NCBI GenBank assembly: GCA_036262835.1
Contig: DATAID010000033.1
Span: 1 to 64,000 of the forward strand
Direction: 5' to 3'
Length of the DNA: 64,000 nt
Source of the DNA: RBG-16-66-20 sp036262835
GTDB taxonomy: Bacteria > Pseudomonadota > Gammaproteobacteria > Burkholderiales > SG8-39
This document shows, in pieces, positions 51,441 to 59,366 of this stretch. The position numbers and the translations under genes were made by a program. Each line of letters opens with the position of its first letter. Positions within the stretch are counted from its first letter, which is position 1. The notes beneath the pieces were generated by a model. The model saw nothing but the letters and a program-made list of their open reading frames with translations, made no database searches and was not told the DNA's origin.

Positions 51441-52720
51441 AGAAGTTTCCGCTGGAGGCGATCGAGCGCGGCTCGCGCAAGCGGCTGCGCGCGGTGCAGC
51501 TGCGGCGCCTCAAGTGGTCGCTCGCGCACGCCTGCCGCAACGTGCCGCGCTACCGCGAGAAATTCGACGCCGCGGGCGTGAAGCCCGGCGACCTGCGCTT
51601 GCTCGACGACCTGGCGAGATTCCCTTTCACCACCAAGGCCGACCTGCGCGAGACCTATCCGTTCGGCATGTTCGCCGTGCCGCTCGACAAGGTGGTGCGC
51701 CTGCACGCGTCCTCCGGCACGACCGGCAAGCCGACCGTGGTCGGCTACACGAGAAAGGATCTCGACACCTGGGCGAACCTCATGGCGCGCTCGATGCGCG
51801 CCGCGGGCGCGCGCCCGGGCGACAAGGTTCACAACGCGTATGGCTACGGGCTCTTCACGGGCGGGCTTGGCTGCCACTACGGCGCGGAGAAGCTCGGCCT
51901 CGTCACCATCCCGGTCTCCGGGGGCATGACCGAGCGCCAGGTGCAGCTGATCGCCGACTTCAAGCCCGAGATCATCATGGTGACGCCCTCCTACATGCTC
52001 GCGATCGCCGACGAGATGGAGCGCCAGGGCCTCGATCCGAAGAAATCCTCGCTTCGCATCGGCATCTTCGGCGCCGAGCCCTGGACGAACGAGCTGCGGC
52101 AGCAGATCGAGAAACGAACCTCGCTGGAGGCGATCGACCTCTACGGGCTCTCGGAGGTCATCGGCCCCGGCGTCGCCGCCGAGTGCCTGGAGACCAAGGA
52201 CGGCCTCGCGATCTGGGAGGATCACTTCTATCCCGAGGTGGTCGACCCGGCGACCGGACGCGTGCTGCCCGAAGGCGAGAAAGGCGAGCTTGTCCTCACC
52301 TCGCTCACCAAGGAAGCGCTGCCCGTCATCCGCTACCGCACGCGGGACCTGACGCGGCTCCTGCCGCCCACGGCGCGCAGCATGCGGCGCATGGAAAAGA
52401 TCACGGGGCGCTCGGACGACATGCTCATCATCCGCGGCGTCAACGTCTTTCCATCGCAGGTCGAGGAGCTGATCCTCAAGCAACCCGGGCTCTCGCCGCA
52501 CTATGTTCTCGAATTGAGCAAGGAAGGACCGCTCGACCACCTCACGGTCCTCGTTGAAGCTTCTTCAGAAAACAATTTTTCGTCCGCCGCAAAGCTGCAA
52601 CACACGATCAAGTCCTACATCGGGGTCAGCGCCGACGTACGTGTCGTCGCGACGGGAACGATCGAGCGCTCGATCGGCAAGGCAAAGCGTGTCGTAGACA
52701 AGCGCCCCAAAGGGGCTTAG
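51437..52720 (+). CDS. paaK: Phenylacetate-CoA ligase (427 aa)
   Basis: Activates phenylacetate to phenylacetyl-CoA. ANL fold with the PaaK-type P-loop LHASSGTTGKPTVVGYT (about residue 91), YGYGLFTGGLGCHYGAEKLG, IFGAEPWTNELRQQIE (about 210), YGLSEVIGPGVAAEC (about 236), and the C-terminal DDMLIIRGVNVFPSQVE. Length agrees with PaaK (about 430). Coupled to paaG by ATGA. Convergent with the 2OG-oxygenase gene, 17 bp apart. Confidence 0.94.
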   Translation: MKKFPLEAIERGSRKRLRAVQLRRLKWSLAHACRNVPRYREKFDAAGVKPGDLRLLDDLARFPFTTKADLRETYPFGMFAVPLDKVVRLHASSGTTGKPTVVGYTRKDLDTWANLMARSMRAAGARPGDKVHNAYGYGLFTGGLGCHYGAEKLGLVTIPVSGGMTERQVQLIADFKPEIIMVTPSYMLAIADEMERQGLDPKKSSLRIGIFGAEPWTNELRQQIEKRTSLEAIDLYGLSEVIGPGVAAECLETKDGLAIWEDHFYPEVVDPATGRVLPEGEKGELVLTSLTKEALPVIRYRTRDLTRLLPPTARSMRRMEKITGRSDDMLIIRGVNVFPSQVEELILKQPGLSPHYVLELSKEGPLDHLTVLVEASSENNFSSAAKLQHTIKSYIGVSADVRVVATGTIERSIGKAKRVVDKRPKGA

Positions 52721-52737
52721 CGACCAGCGGCCTCCGC

Positions 52738-53436
52738 TCAGGCCGCGTCGTGGAAGATGATGCCGGCGGTATGACGCCGTCCGGCATGCACGCGGCTCAC
52801 GCCGTGGCGCAGATTCACGCGGTAGGTGCCGCGCGTGCCGCGCATGGGACGATGGCGCACCGCGAACACGACGGCGTCGCCCTGCTCGAGCGGGACCACC
52901 TGCGGCCGGGACTGCATGCGCGGGCGCTGCTCGGTCATCACGAACTCCCCGCCGCTGAAATCGCGCCCCGGCGCCGACAGCAGGATCGTCAACTGCAGCG
53001 GAAAGACGTGCTCGCCGTAGAGATCCTGGTGCAGGCAGTTGTAGTCGCCCTCGCCGTATTGCAGCAGCAAGGCCGTCGGCTTGCGCTGGCCGGCCTTGTG
53101 GCAGCGCTTGAGATAGTCCGAGTGCTGCAACGGAAAACGCGCGTCGATGCCCATCGCTTCGTGCCACCGGTTCGCGATCGGCGCAAGGCGCGGGTAAAGC
53201 GAAGCGCGCAATTGGGCGACAAGGCCGGGCAGCGGATAGCTGAAGTACTTGTATTCGCCGCGCCCGAACCCGTGCCGGGCCATCACCACGGTGCTGCGAA
53301 AGCGCGCCTCATCGGCGTAGAGGCCGGCGAGCTCGCCGCACTCGGCGGGCGAGAGCAGCGCCTCGATGCGCGCGCAGCCCTCGGCGTCCAGCGCACCGCC
53401 GACCGCGTCCCAGTCGAGCGCCTCGATGCGACGCAC
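52738..53436 (-). CDS. 2-oxoglutarate/Fe(II)-dependent oxygenase (232 aa)
   Basis: A double-stranded beta-helix oxygenase. Iron ligands fit His136-x-Asp138 in CLHQDLYGEH and His211 in NLRHGVSRV, with nearby Arg residues (216-221) for 2-oxoglutarate; the C-terminus RRHTAGIIFHDAA is characteristic of a prolyl-hydroxylase-like bacterial group. It is the third gene after an Ada-AlkA fusion and ogt, so it may act like an AlkB-type direct-reversal enzyme, although it is not obviously AlkB by sequence. The start could be GTG at 53436 (used) or CTG at 53454, which overlaps the ogt stop as CTGA. Confidence 0.85.
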   Translation of the reverse strand: MRRIEALDWDAVGGALDAEGCARIEALLSPAECGELAGLYADEARFRSTVVMARHGFGRGEYKYFSYPLPGLVAQLRASLYPRLAPIANRWHEAMGIDARFPLQHSDYLKRCHKAGQRKPTALLLQYGEGDYNCLHQDLYGEHVFPLQLTILLSAPGRDFSGGEFVMTEQRPRMQSRPQVVPLEQGDAVVFAVRHRPMRGTRGTYRVNLRHGVSRVHAGRRHTAGIIFHDAA

Positions 53437-53450
53437 GGCGCCTGACTTTT

Positions 53451-53942
53451 TCAGAAAAGCTCGCGCTCGCCTGCCTCGAGCGCAAGCAGCGCGCGCTTCT
53501 TGTCGAGGCCCCCGGCGTAACCGGTCAGCTTGCCGTTCGACCCGACGATGCGATGGCAGGGCACGACGATGCCGATCGGATTCCGGCCGGTTGCGGCGCC
53601 CGCGGCGCGCGCGCCCTCCGGAAAGCCGCAGCGGCGCGCCAGCTCCCCGTAGCTGATCGTCTCGCCGTAGGGCACGCCGGCGATCGCCTTCCACACCTGC
53701 TTCTGGAATTCGGAGCCCGCCGGGTCGAGCTCGAGGTCGAACACCTTGCGCTTGCCGGCGAAGTATTCGCCCAGCTGCCTTTTCGCGCGCTTGAGATGCG
53801 CGTTGTCCGGCGCGTGCTGCCACTCCTTGCCGCGTTTCGGGTGGTATTTCTGCCGATGGAAATACACGCCGGTCAGGCCCTTGTCGCTCGCGGCGATCAG
53901 CATGGCGCCCCAGGGGCTTTCGAGGGTGTCGTAGTAGCGCAT
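53451..53942 (-). CDS. ogt: Methylated-DNA-protein-cysteine S-methyltransferase (163 aa)
   Basis: Suicide repair of O6-alkylguanine and O4-alkylthymine. The active site PCHRIVG holds acceptor Cys129, with the helix-turn-helix PYGETISYGELARRCGFPEGARA (about 91-113) and Asn hinge GRNPIGIVVPCHR. Length as Ogt. ATG at 53942, two bases after the Ada-AlkA stop. Confidence 0.95.
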   Translation of the reverse strand: MRYYDTLESPWGAMLIAASDKGLTGVYFHRQKYHPKRGKEWQHAPDNAHLKRAKRQLGEYFAGKRKVFDLELDPAGSEFQKQVWKAIAGVPYGETISYGELARRCGFPEGARAAGAATGRNPIGIVVPCHRIVGSNGKLTGYAGGLDKKRALLALEAGERELF

Positions 53943-53944
53943 GA

Positions 53945-55381
53945 CTATTCCTTTTTCAGTGACTGCCACAGGTGCATGACTGCGTAGCCTCGCCACGGCC
54001 GCCAGGCTTCGCCGGCCGCGAGCGCGGCCTTCGGGTCGCTCACGCCGAGCGCCTTCATGACGCCGTAGTCCGCGTGCGGATAGGCGTCGGGCCAGGCGAG
54101 CGCGCGCATCGCGATGTATTGCGCGGTCCACTCGCCGATTCCGGGCAGCGCGCGCAGGCGCTCGAGCGTCGGCTCGATGTCGGCGTTCGGCATGAGCACG
54201 AGCTCCCCGTCAGCGACCGCGCGCGCGAGGCCGAGCACCGTTCGCGCCCGAGCCTCCGGCATTCCGAGCCTGGCGATATCGCCGGGTTTCGCTGCGGCGA
54301 TTTGCTCCGCGGTTGGAAAGAGGATCTTCAAGGATTCAAAGGGCGTTTCGACGGGCTCGCCGAATTCCGCCGCGAATCTTCCTGCGACGGTGCGCGCCGC
54401 AGCGACCGTCACCTGCTGGCCGAGAATCGCGCGCACCGCCACTTCAAACCCGTCGAACGCCCCGGGCACCCTCATGCCCGGATTGCGCTTGGCCAGCTCG
54501 CCGAGCGCCTGCGCAACTTCGGCCGGGTGGCAGGCGAGGTCCATCAACGCCTTCACGCGCGAGAGCACCGGCGGCAGCGCCTTGGCGAGCGAGGCCGATA
54601 CTGTGACGCGCAGCGCGGGCTTTTTCCGCGACGGCTCGACCGCGATCCAGCCGGCGTAGGTTTTGCGCTCGACTTTCAGCCGGGCCGTGCGGCGGTACAC
54701 GCCGTTTTCCAGCGCCTCGACGCCCGCGATTGCGCGCGTGCCGATGAACGAAGAGAGCGCCGCCCAGTCGTAGGGCGGCCGGTAGGCGAGCTCGAAGGCG
54801 AGGACATCCTCCGGCGCCGCCTCGGCGCGCCGGCGCAGCTGGGTCGGCTGCAGCCGGTAGCGGCTGCGGAAAAGCGCGTTGAAACGCCGCACGCTGCGAA
54901 AGCCGCTCGCAAAGGCGATGTCCGTGACGGGCAAGGTCGTGTCGGTGAGCAGGCGCTTGGCGAGAAGCAGCCGCTGCGTCTGCGCGAACTCGACCGGCGA
55001 GACGCCGAACTCCTCGCCGAAGGCGCGGCGCAGGTGCCGGTCGGTGATGCCGAGGCGCCGCGCGATCGCGTCCAGCCCCGAGTCCTCGAGCGCCGCGTCC
55101 TCGATCAGGCTCGCTGCGGCCTGCGCGACTCGCTTGGTCGCATCCACGCTCGCGTTGCCCGGTGCAAGCTCCGGCCGGCAGCGCAGGCAGGGACGAAAGC
55201 CGGCGGATTCCGCCGCAGCCGCGCTCGGATAGAAGCGGCAGTTTTCGCGCTTCGGCGGCCGGACCGTACACACCGGCCGGCAATAGATCCGCGTCGAGCG
55301 CACCGCCACGAAGAAGCGCCCGTCGAAGCGCGCGTCGTGCGAGCGCAGCGCGCGGTAGCAAGTGTGGGAATCGAGCGTCAT
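53945..55381 (-). CDS. Ada-AlkA fusion: Ada zinc-finger/AraC regulator with 3-methyladenine DNA glycosylase (478 aa)
   Basis: Fused adaptive-response protein. Residues 1-80: Ada zinc domain, whose ligands are Cys34, Cys38, Cys65 and Cys68 (IYCRPVC...PCLRC); Cys34 would be the methylphosphotriester acceptor. About 85-185: AraC helix-turn-helix (LDAIARRLGITDRHLRRAF). About 190-290: AlkA N-terminal domain. About 300-478: HhH-GPD glycosylase with LRALPGIGEWTAQYIAMRAL and the catalytic Asp in PDAYPHADYGV. ATG at 55381 is chosen as it starts the zinc domain; an open extension of 29 codons lies upstream. Methylation of Cys34 would turn it into an activator of its own operon (ogt and the oxygenase). 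Confidence 0.95.
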   Translation of the reverse strand: MTLDSHTCYRALRSHDARFDGRFFVAVRSTRIYCRPVCTVRPPKRENCRFYPSAAAAESAGFRPCLRCRPELAPGNASVDATKRVAQAAASLIEDAALEDSGLDAIARRLGITDRHLRRAFGEEFGVSPVEFAQTQRLLLAKRLLTDTTLPVTDIAFASGFRSVRRFNALFRSRYRLQPTQLRRRAEAAPEDVLAFELAYRPPYDWAALSSFIGTRAIAGVEALENGVYRRTARLKVERKTYAGWIAVEPSRKKPALRVTVSASLAKALPPVLSRVKALMDLACHPAEVAQALGELAKRNPGMRVPGAFDGFEVAVRAILGQQVTVAAARTVAGRFAAEFGEPVETPFESLKILFPTAEQIAAAKPGDIARLGMPEARARTVLGLARAVADGELVLMPNADIEPTLERLRALPGIGEWTAQYIAMRALAWPDAYPHADYGVMKALGVSDPKAALAAGEAWRPWRGYAVMHLWQSLKKE

Positions 55382-55500
55382 GACCGTCAGTATGCGCCCG
55401 CGGCGGACGCCGGACTCGCCGTTTTCGGACTTAATTGTGAAAGACTTCAGAGGTCCGAAAACGGCCATCGGGCCGGGAGGCTTTGCGCGATCATGGCGGC

Positions 55501-56355
55501 GTGAAACCCGCCGACTATGTCCGCCTCCTCGTCCTGGCCGCGATCTGGGGCGGCGCGTTCGTTTTTCTGCGCGTGGCCGCGCCGGTGCTCGGGCCCGCCT
55601 GGACCGCCGAAATCCGCGTCCTCGTCGGCGGGCTCGCGCTTCTTGGCTGGCTGCGCCTCGCCGGCGTGGCGGTGGGCCTGTGGCGGCACCGGCGCTTCTA
55701 TCTCGTGGTCGGCGGGACGATCATCGCGCTCCCTTTCGCCCTCTATTCGTTCGCCGCCATGCACGCGCCGGCGTCGCTGCTCTCGATCGTCAACTCGACC
55801 TCGCCCATCTTCGGCCTGCTCTGGAGCGCGGCGTTCGGCGACGAACGCGTCACGCTGCGCAAGACGGCGGGCCTCGCGCTCGGCGTGGCCGGTGTCGCGC
55901 TTGTCACGCGCCCGGCGGATGCCGCGAGCGATTCCGCTTTCGGCTGGGCGATTGCGGCGTCGCTTCTCGCCTGCGGCGCCTACGGCCTCACCGGCGTACT
56001 GATCAAACGATTGCAGGAGGGCGTCTCGTCGCGGGCCATGGCCGCGGGCAACCAGCTGGCCGCGGCGTTCGTCCTCCTTCCGCTCCTGCCCTTCCTTCCG
56101 CCGGATGCCGCGCCCTCGGGGCTCGTCGTTGCCAATGTGCTCGCCCTGGCGCTGCTCGCAAGCGGCGTCGCTTTCGTTCTCTATTTCCGCCTGATCGCGG
56201 ACGTCGGCGCCACGCGCGCGCTCACCGTCACCTATCTCATTCCCCTTTTCGGCGTGCTGTGGGGCCGGCTTTTTCTGGGAGAAACGCTGCCCGCGTCCGC
56301 ACTCGCAGGAGGAATTCTCATTCTGGGCGGCACCTTGCTCGTGACGCGCAGTTAG
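55501..56355 (+). CDS. EamA/DMT-superfamily transporter (284 aa)
   Basis: Ten transmembrane helices in two EamA repeats (about residues 5-135 and 145-280): IWGGAFVFLRVAAPVLGPAW near the start, SLLSIVNSTSPIFGLLWSA and ALTVTYLIPLFGVLWGRLF at the repeat ends. GTG at 55501 or TTG at 55483; a GGGAGG is upstream, only 2 bases from the TTG. A second, distinct exporter in this window (compare 40748). Followed after one base by the FadH-like gene. Specificity unknown. Confidence 0.87.
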   Translation: MKPADYVRLLVLAAIWGGAFVFLRVAAPVLGPAWTAEIRVLVGGLALLGWLRLAGVAVGLWRHRRFYLVVGGTIIALPFALYSFAAMHAPASLLSIVNSTSPIFGLLWSAAFGDERVTLRKTAGLALGVAGVALVTRPADAASDSAFGWAIAASLLACGAYGLTGVLIKRLQEGVSSRAMAAGNQLAAAFVLLPLLPFLPPDAAPSGLVVANVLALALLASGVAFVLYFRLIADVGATRALTVTYLIPLFGVLWGRLFLGETLPASALAGGILILGGTLLVTRS

Positions 56356-56356
56356 A

Positions 56357-58369
56357 ATGGCCGCCTCCATGGCGGCCTATCCCCATCTATTCAGAGCGCT
56401 GAAGATTCCCGGCGCGACGCTGCCGAACCGCATCCTCATGGGCTCGATGCACACGGGACTCGAGGCGCGGCCCGACGGCATGGAACGCCTCGCCGCGTTC
56501 TACGCCGAGCGCGCGAGGGGCGGCGCGGCGCTGATCGTCACCGGCGGCTTTGCGCCCAACGACGCGGGCGAGCTCTCGCCGCATCGCGCGCAGATGAGCG
56601 GCAAGGAAGACGCCGCGCGCCATCGCGTCATTCCCAAGGCGGTGCACGACGCGGGCGGCCGCATCGTGCTGCAGGTCCTGCATTCGGGGCGCTACGGCTA
56701 TCACAAGAATATCGTCGCGCCCTCGCCGGTCAAGTCGGGCATCAACCCCGCCACGCCGCGCGAGCTTTCCGCGGCCGAGATCGAGCAGACGATCGGCGAT
56801 TTCGTGCGCGCCGCGGTGCTCGCCCAGACCGCCGGCTACGACGGCGTCGAGATCATGGGCTCCGAGGGCTATCTCATCACGCAATTCCTCGCCACGCGCA
56901 CCAATCATCGCAAGGACGACTGGGGCGGCCCGCTTGCCAACCGCCTGCGCTTCGCGACCGAGATCGTGCGCCAGGTGCGCATCGCCACCGGGCCGGAATT
57001 CATCCTCGTTTACCGCATCTCGGCGCTCGACCTGGTCGAGGGCGGCCTGACGGGCGAGGAGACGCTGGAGGTCGCGCGCGCGATCGAGCGCGCGGGCGCG
57101 ACGCTCCTCAACACCGGCATCGGCTGGCACGAGGCGCGCATTCCGACCATCGCGCAGGCCGTGCCGCGCGCGGGCTTCGCCTGGGCGACGCGGCGTCTGA
57201 AGGAAGCGGTGAAGATTCCGGTCATCGCCTCGAACCGCATCAACGCGCCGGAGATCGCCGAGGAGATCCTCGCCCGCGGCAACGCCGACATGGTGTCGCT
57301 TGCGCGCGCCCTGCTGTCGGATGCGGAATTCGCCAACAAGGCGAAAGCGGGCGACCGAGCCGGCATCAACATCTGCATCGCCTGCAACCAGGCCTGCCTC
57401 GACCACTATTTCATCGGCCAGCCGGCGAGCTGCGTCGTCAATCCCCGGGCGGGACGTGAATCGAAGCTTGTCTATCTGAAAACAAAGCAAAGGAAAAGCA
57501 TAGCCGTGGTCGGCGGGGGCCCCGCCGGGCTTTCCTGCGCCGCGGTGGCGGCCGAACGGGGCCATGCGGTCACGCTCTTCGAGAAGGCGGCCGAGCTCGG
57601 CGGCCAGTTCAACCTCGCGAAGAAGATCCCCGGCAAGCAGGAGTTCGCCGAGTCGGTCGCCTACTACGCCGAGCGCCTGCGCCGCGCCGGCGCCCGGGTG
57701 CTGCTCTCGAGTTCTCCCTCCGAAAGCGACCTGAAAGGCTTCGACGACGTGGTGCTCGCGACCGGCATCGATCCGCGCCAGCCGGACATTCCGGGCATCG
57801 ACCATCCGAAGGTCGCCGGCTATGGGGACGTGCTTGCCGGACGCGCTCAGCCGGGGACGAACGTCGTAATCATCGGCGCCGGCGGGATTGGGTTTGACGT
57901 TGCCTTGTATCTCCTGGAGCGGGAAGGCCGCTCGACGCTGGAGACCCAGGAGTTCAACAGGCATTGGGGCATCTCAGGGGATTCGTCCCTCTCAGGCGGG
58001 CTGAAGGGGGAAAAAATGAAGCCGCAAAATCCCAGGTTCCGCATCACGATGCTCAAGCGCTCGAGCACGCCGTTCGGCGCGACCCTCGGGCGCACCACCG
58101 GCTGGGTGCACCGCGCCGAGCTGGCGAGAAACGGCGTGCAGATGATCGGCGGGGCCGAGTACCGGCGGATCGACGATGCCGGAGTCCATATCGTCGTGGA
58201 AGGGAATGAAAGGGTCATTCCGGCCGATACCATCGTGGTGTGCGCGGGCCAGACGTCCCGGGTTCCTTTCGCGATGAAAGCGCACCTCATCGGCGGCGCC
58301 CGGCAGGCGGGCGAGCTCGACGCCAAGCGCGCCATGCTGGAAGGCGCCGAGCTTGCCGCGGCGCTCTGA
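56357..58369 (+). CDS. NADH:flavin oxidoreductase / 2,4-dienoyl-CoA reductase (FadH)-like (670 aa)
   Basis: Old-yellow-enzyme TIM barrel (FMN) fused to a 4Fe-4S cluster and an FAD/NADPH domain. Barrel start RALKIPGATLPNRILMGSMHTGLE; the GYDGVEIMGSEGYLITQFLATRTNHRKDDWGG region (about residue 150); cluster ligands in CIACNQACLD (about 340) with a fourth Cys about 12 further (PASCVVNP); FAD loop VVGGGPAGLSCA (about 388); NAD loop VVIIGAGGIGFDVA (about 503). Resembles 2,4-dienoyl-CoA reductase and trimethylamine dehydrogenase-like enzymes; role in unsaturated fatty acid oxidation is likely. A second ATG is 4 codons in (56369). Confidence 0.92.
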   Translation: MAASMAAYPHLFRALKIPGATLPNRILMGSMHTGLEARPDGMERLAAFYAERARGGAALIVTGGFAPNDAGELSPHRAQMSGKEDAARHRVIPKAVHDAGGRIVLQVLHSGRYGYHKNIVAPSPVKSGINPATPRELSAAEIEQTIGDFVRAAVLAQTAGYDGVEIMGSEGYLITQFLATRTNHRKDDWGGPLANRLRFATEIVRQVRIATGPEFILVYRISALDLVEGGLTGEETLEVARAIERAGATLLNTGIGWHEARIPTIAQAVPRAGFAWATRRLKEAVKIPVIASNRINAPEIAEEILARGNADMVSLARALLSDAEFANKAKAGDRAGINICIACNQACLDHYFIGQPASCVVNPRAGRESKLVYLKTKQRKSIAVVGGGPAGLSCAAVAAERGHAVTLFEKAAELGGQFNLAKKIPGKQEFAESVAYYAERLRRAGARVLLSSSPSESDLKGFDDVVLATGIDPRQPDIPGIDHPKVAGYGDVLAGRAQPGTNVVIIGAGGIGFDVALYLLEREGRSTLETQEFNRHWGISGDSSLSGGLKGEKMKPQNPRFRITMLKRSSTPFGATLGRTTGWVHRAELARNGVQMIGGAEYRRIDDAGVHIVVEGNERVIPADTIVVCAGQTSRVPFAMKAHLIGGARQAGELDAKRAMLEGAELAAAL

Positions 58370-58398
58370 GCCGCGCCGCGGACGGGTACACTAGGCAC

Positions 58399-59361
58399 AT
58401 GGGACAAGTCGTCGCATTGACCGGACAGGTCGGCGGAGCAAAGCTCGTCGACGGGCTCTACCGCCTGCGGGGCAAGGATCTCGCCGCGGTGGTCAATACG
58501 GGCGACGACTACGAGCACCTGACGCTCAGCTTCTCGCCCGACATCGACACCGTCCTCTACACCCTCGCCGGCATCGCCGCGCCGCAGGCGCCCTGGGAAC
58601 CGGCGAACGAGAGCCACGCGCTCTTCGCGACCTTGAAGCAGCTGGGCGGCCCGGAGACGCTCACGCTCGGGGATCGCTCCCTCGCCGCGCCGCTGCTGAG
58701 GACCGCCTGGCTCGCCGAGGGGCGCCGCCTGACGGAGATCACGCTCGACTTCTGCCGCCAGCTCGGCATCACCGCGCGTGTGCTGCCGATGAGCGACGAC
58801 CCGATCCGCACCCACGTCCTCACCGACGACGGCGCGGTCGCGTTCCAGGAATACTTCACCACGCTCGCCTGCGAGCCGGTGGTGCGCGGCTTCCAGTACG
58901 CCGGCGCGGACGCGGCCATCATCCCGCCCGAGGTCGCCGACGTGCTCGATTCGCCGGACCTGGAGGCGGTCATCATTTCGCCCGCCAACCCGTACCACAC
59001 GATCCGCCCGATCCTGGAGGTGCCCGGCATGCGCGAGCTCGTGCGCAAGCGCGGCGCGCCCGTCATCGCGGTGACGCCGATCGTCGGCGGCAAGGCGTTG
59101 CGCGGCTCGGCGGGCAAGATGATGTCGGAGCTGCGCCACGAGGCCTCGGCCCGGCGCGTCGCGCTCGAGTATCTGCGCCTGATCGACGGCTTCGTGATCG
59201 ATCAGAAGGACGCCGCCGCCGCCGAGGACGTGCGCGCAAGCGGCATCGAGGTGCTGGTCGCGAACACCGTGATGCGCACGCTGGAAGACCGCACTGCGCT
59301 CGCGCGCGCGGTGCTCGCGTTCGCGCAGACGATCCGCGAGCGCAAGCTTCAGGAGGCTTAA
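58399..59361 (+). CDS. cofD: CofD-family 2-phospho-L-lactate transferase (coenzyme F420 biosynthesis) (320 aa)
   Basis: CofD/FbiA transfers a (phospho)lactyl/phosphoenolpyruvyl-type unit onto Fo to make the F420 core. Motifs: LTGQVGGAKLVDGL (Gly-rich loop, residues 7-20, with Gln-Val where GGTGGAKL is canonical), VNTGDDYEHLTLSFSPDIDT (32-51, NxGDD), and SPANPYHTIRPILEVPG (about 194). Length matches CofD (about 310-330). F420 is typical of archaea and actinobacteria and is rare in proteobacteria, though a few encode it. No cofC, cofE, cofG/H or F420-dependent enzyme is in the window. It lies 29 bp after the FadH-like gene and 5 bp before moxR. Other YvcK/CofD-like proteins are an alternative, but YvcK lacks this SPANPYHTI context. 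Confidence 0.82.
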   Translation: MGQVVALTGQVGGAKLVDGLYRLRGKDLAAVVNTGDDYEHLTLSFSPDIDTVLYTLAGIAAPQAPWEPANESHALFATLKQLGGPETLTLGDRSLAAPLLRTAWLAEGRRLTEITLDFCRQLGITARVLPMSDDPIRTHVLTDDGAVAFQEYFTTLACEPVVRGFQYAGADAAIIPPEVADVLDSPDLEAVIISPANPYHTIRPILEVPGMRELVRKRGAPVIAVTPIVGGKALRGSAGKMMSELRHEASARRVALEYLRLIDGFVIDQKDAAAAEDVRASGIEVLVANTVMRTLEDRTALARAVLAFAQTIRERKLQEA

Positions 59362-59366
59362 CACCC

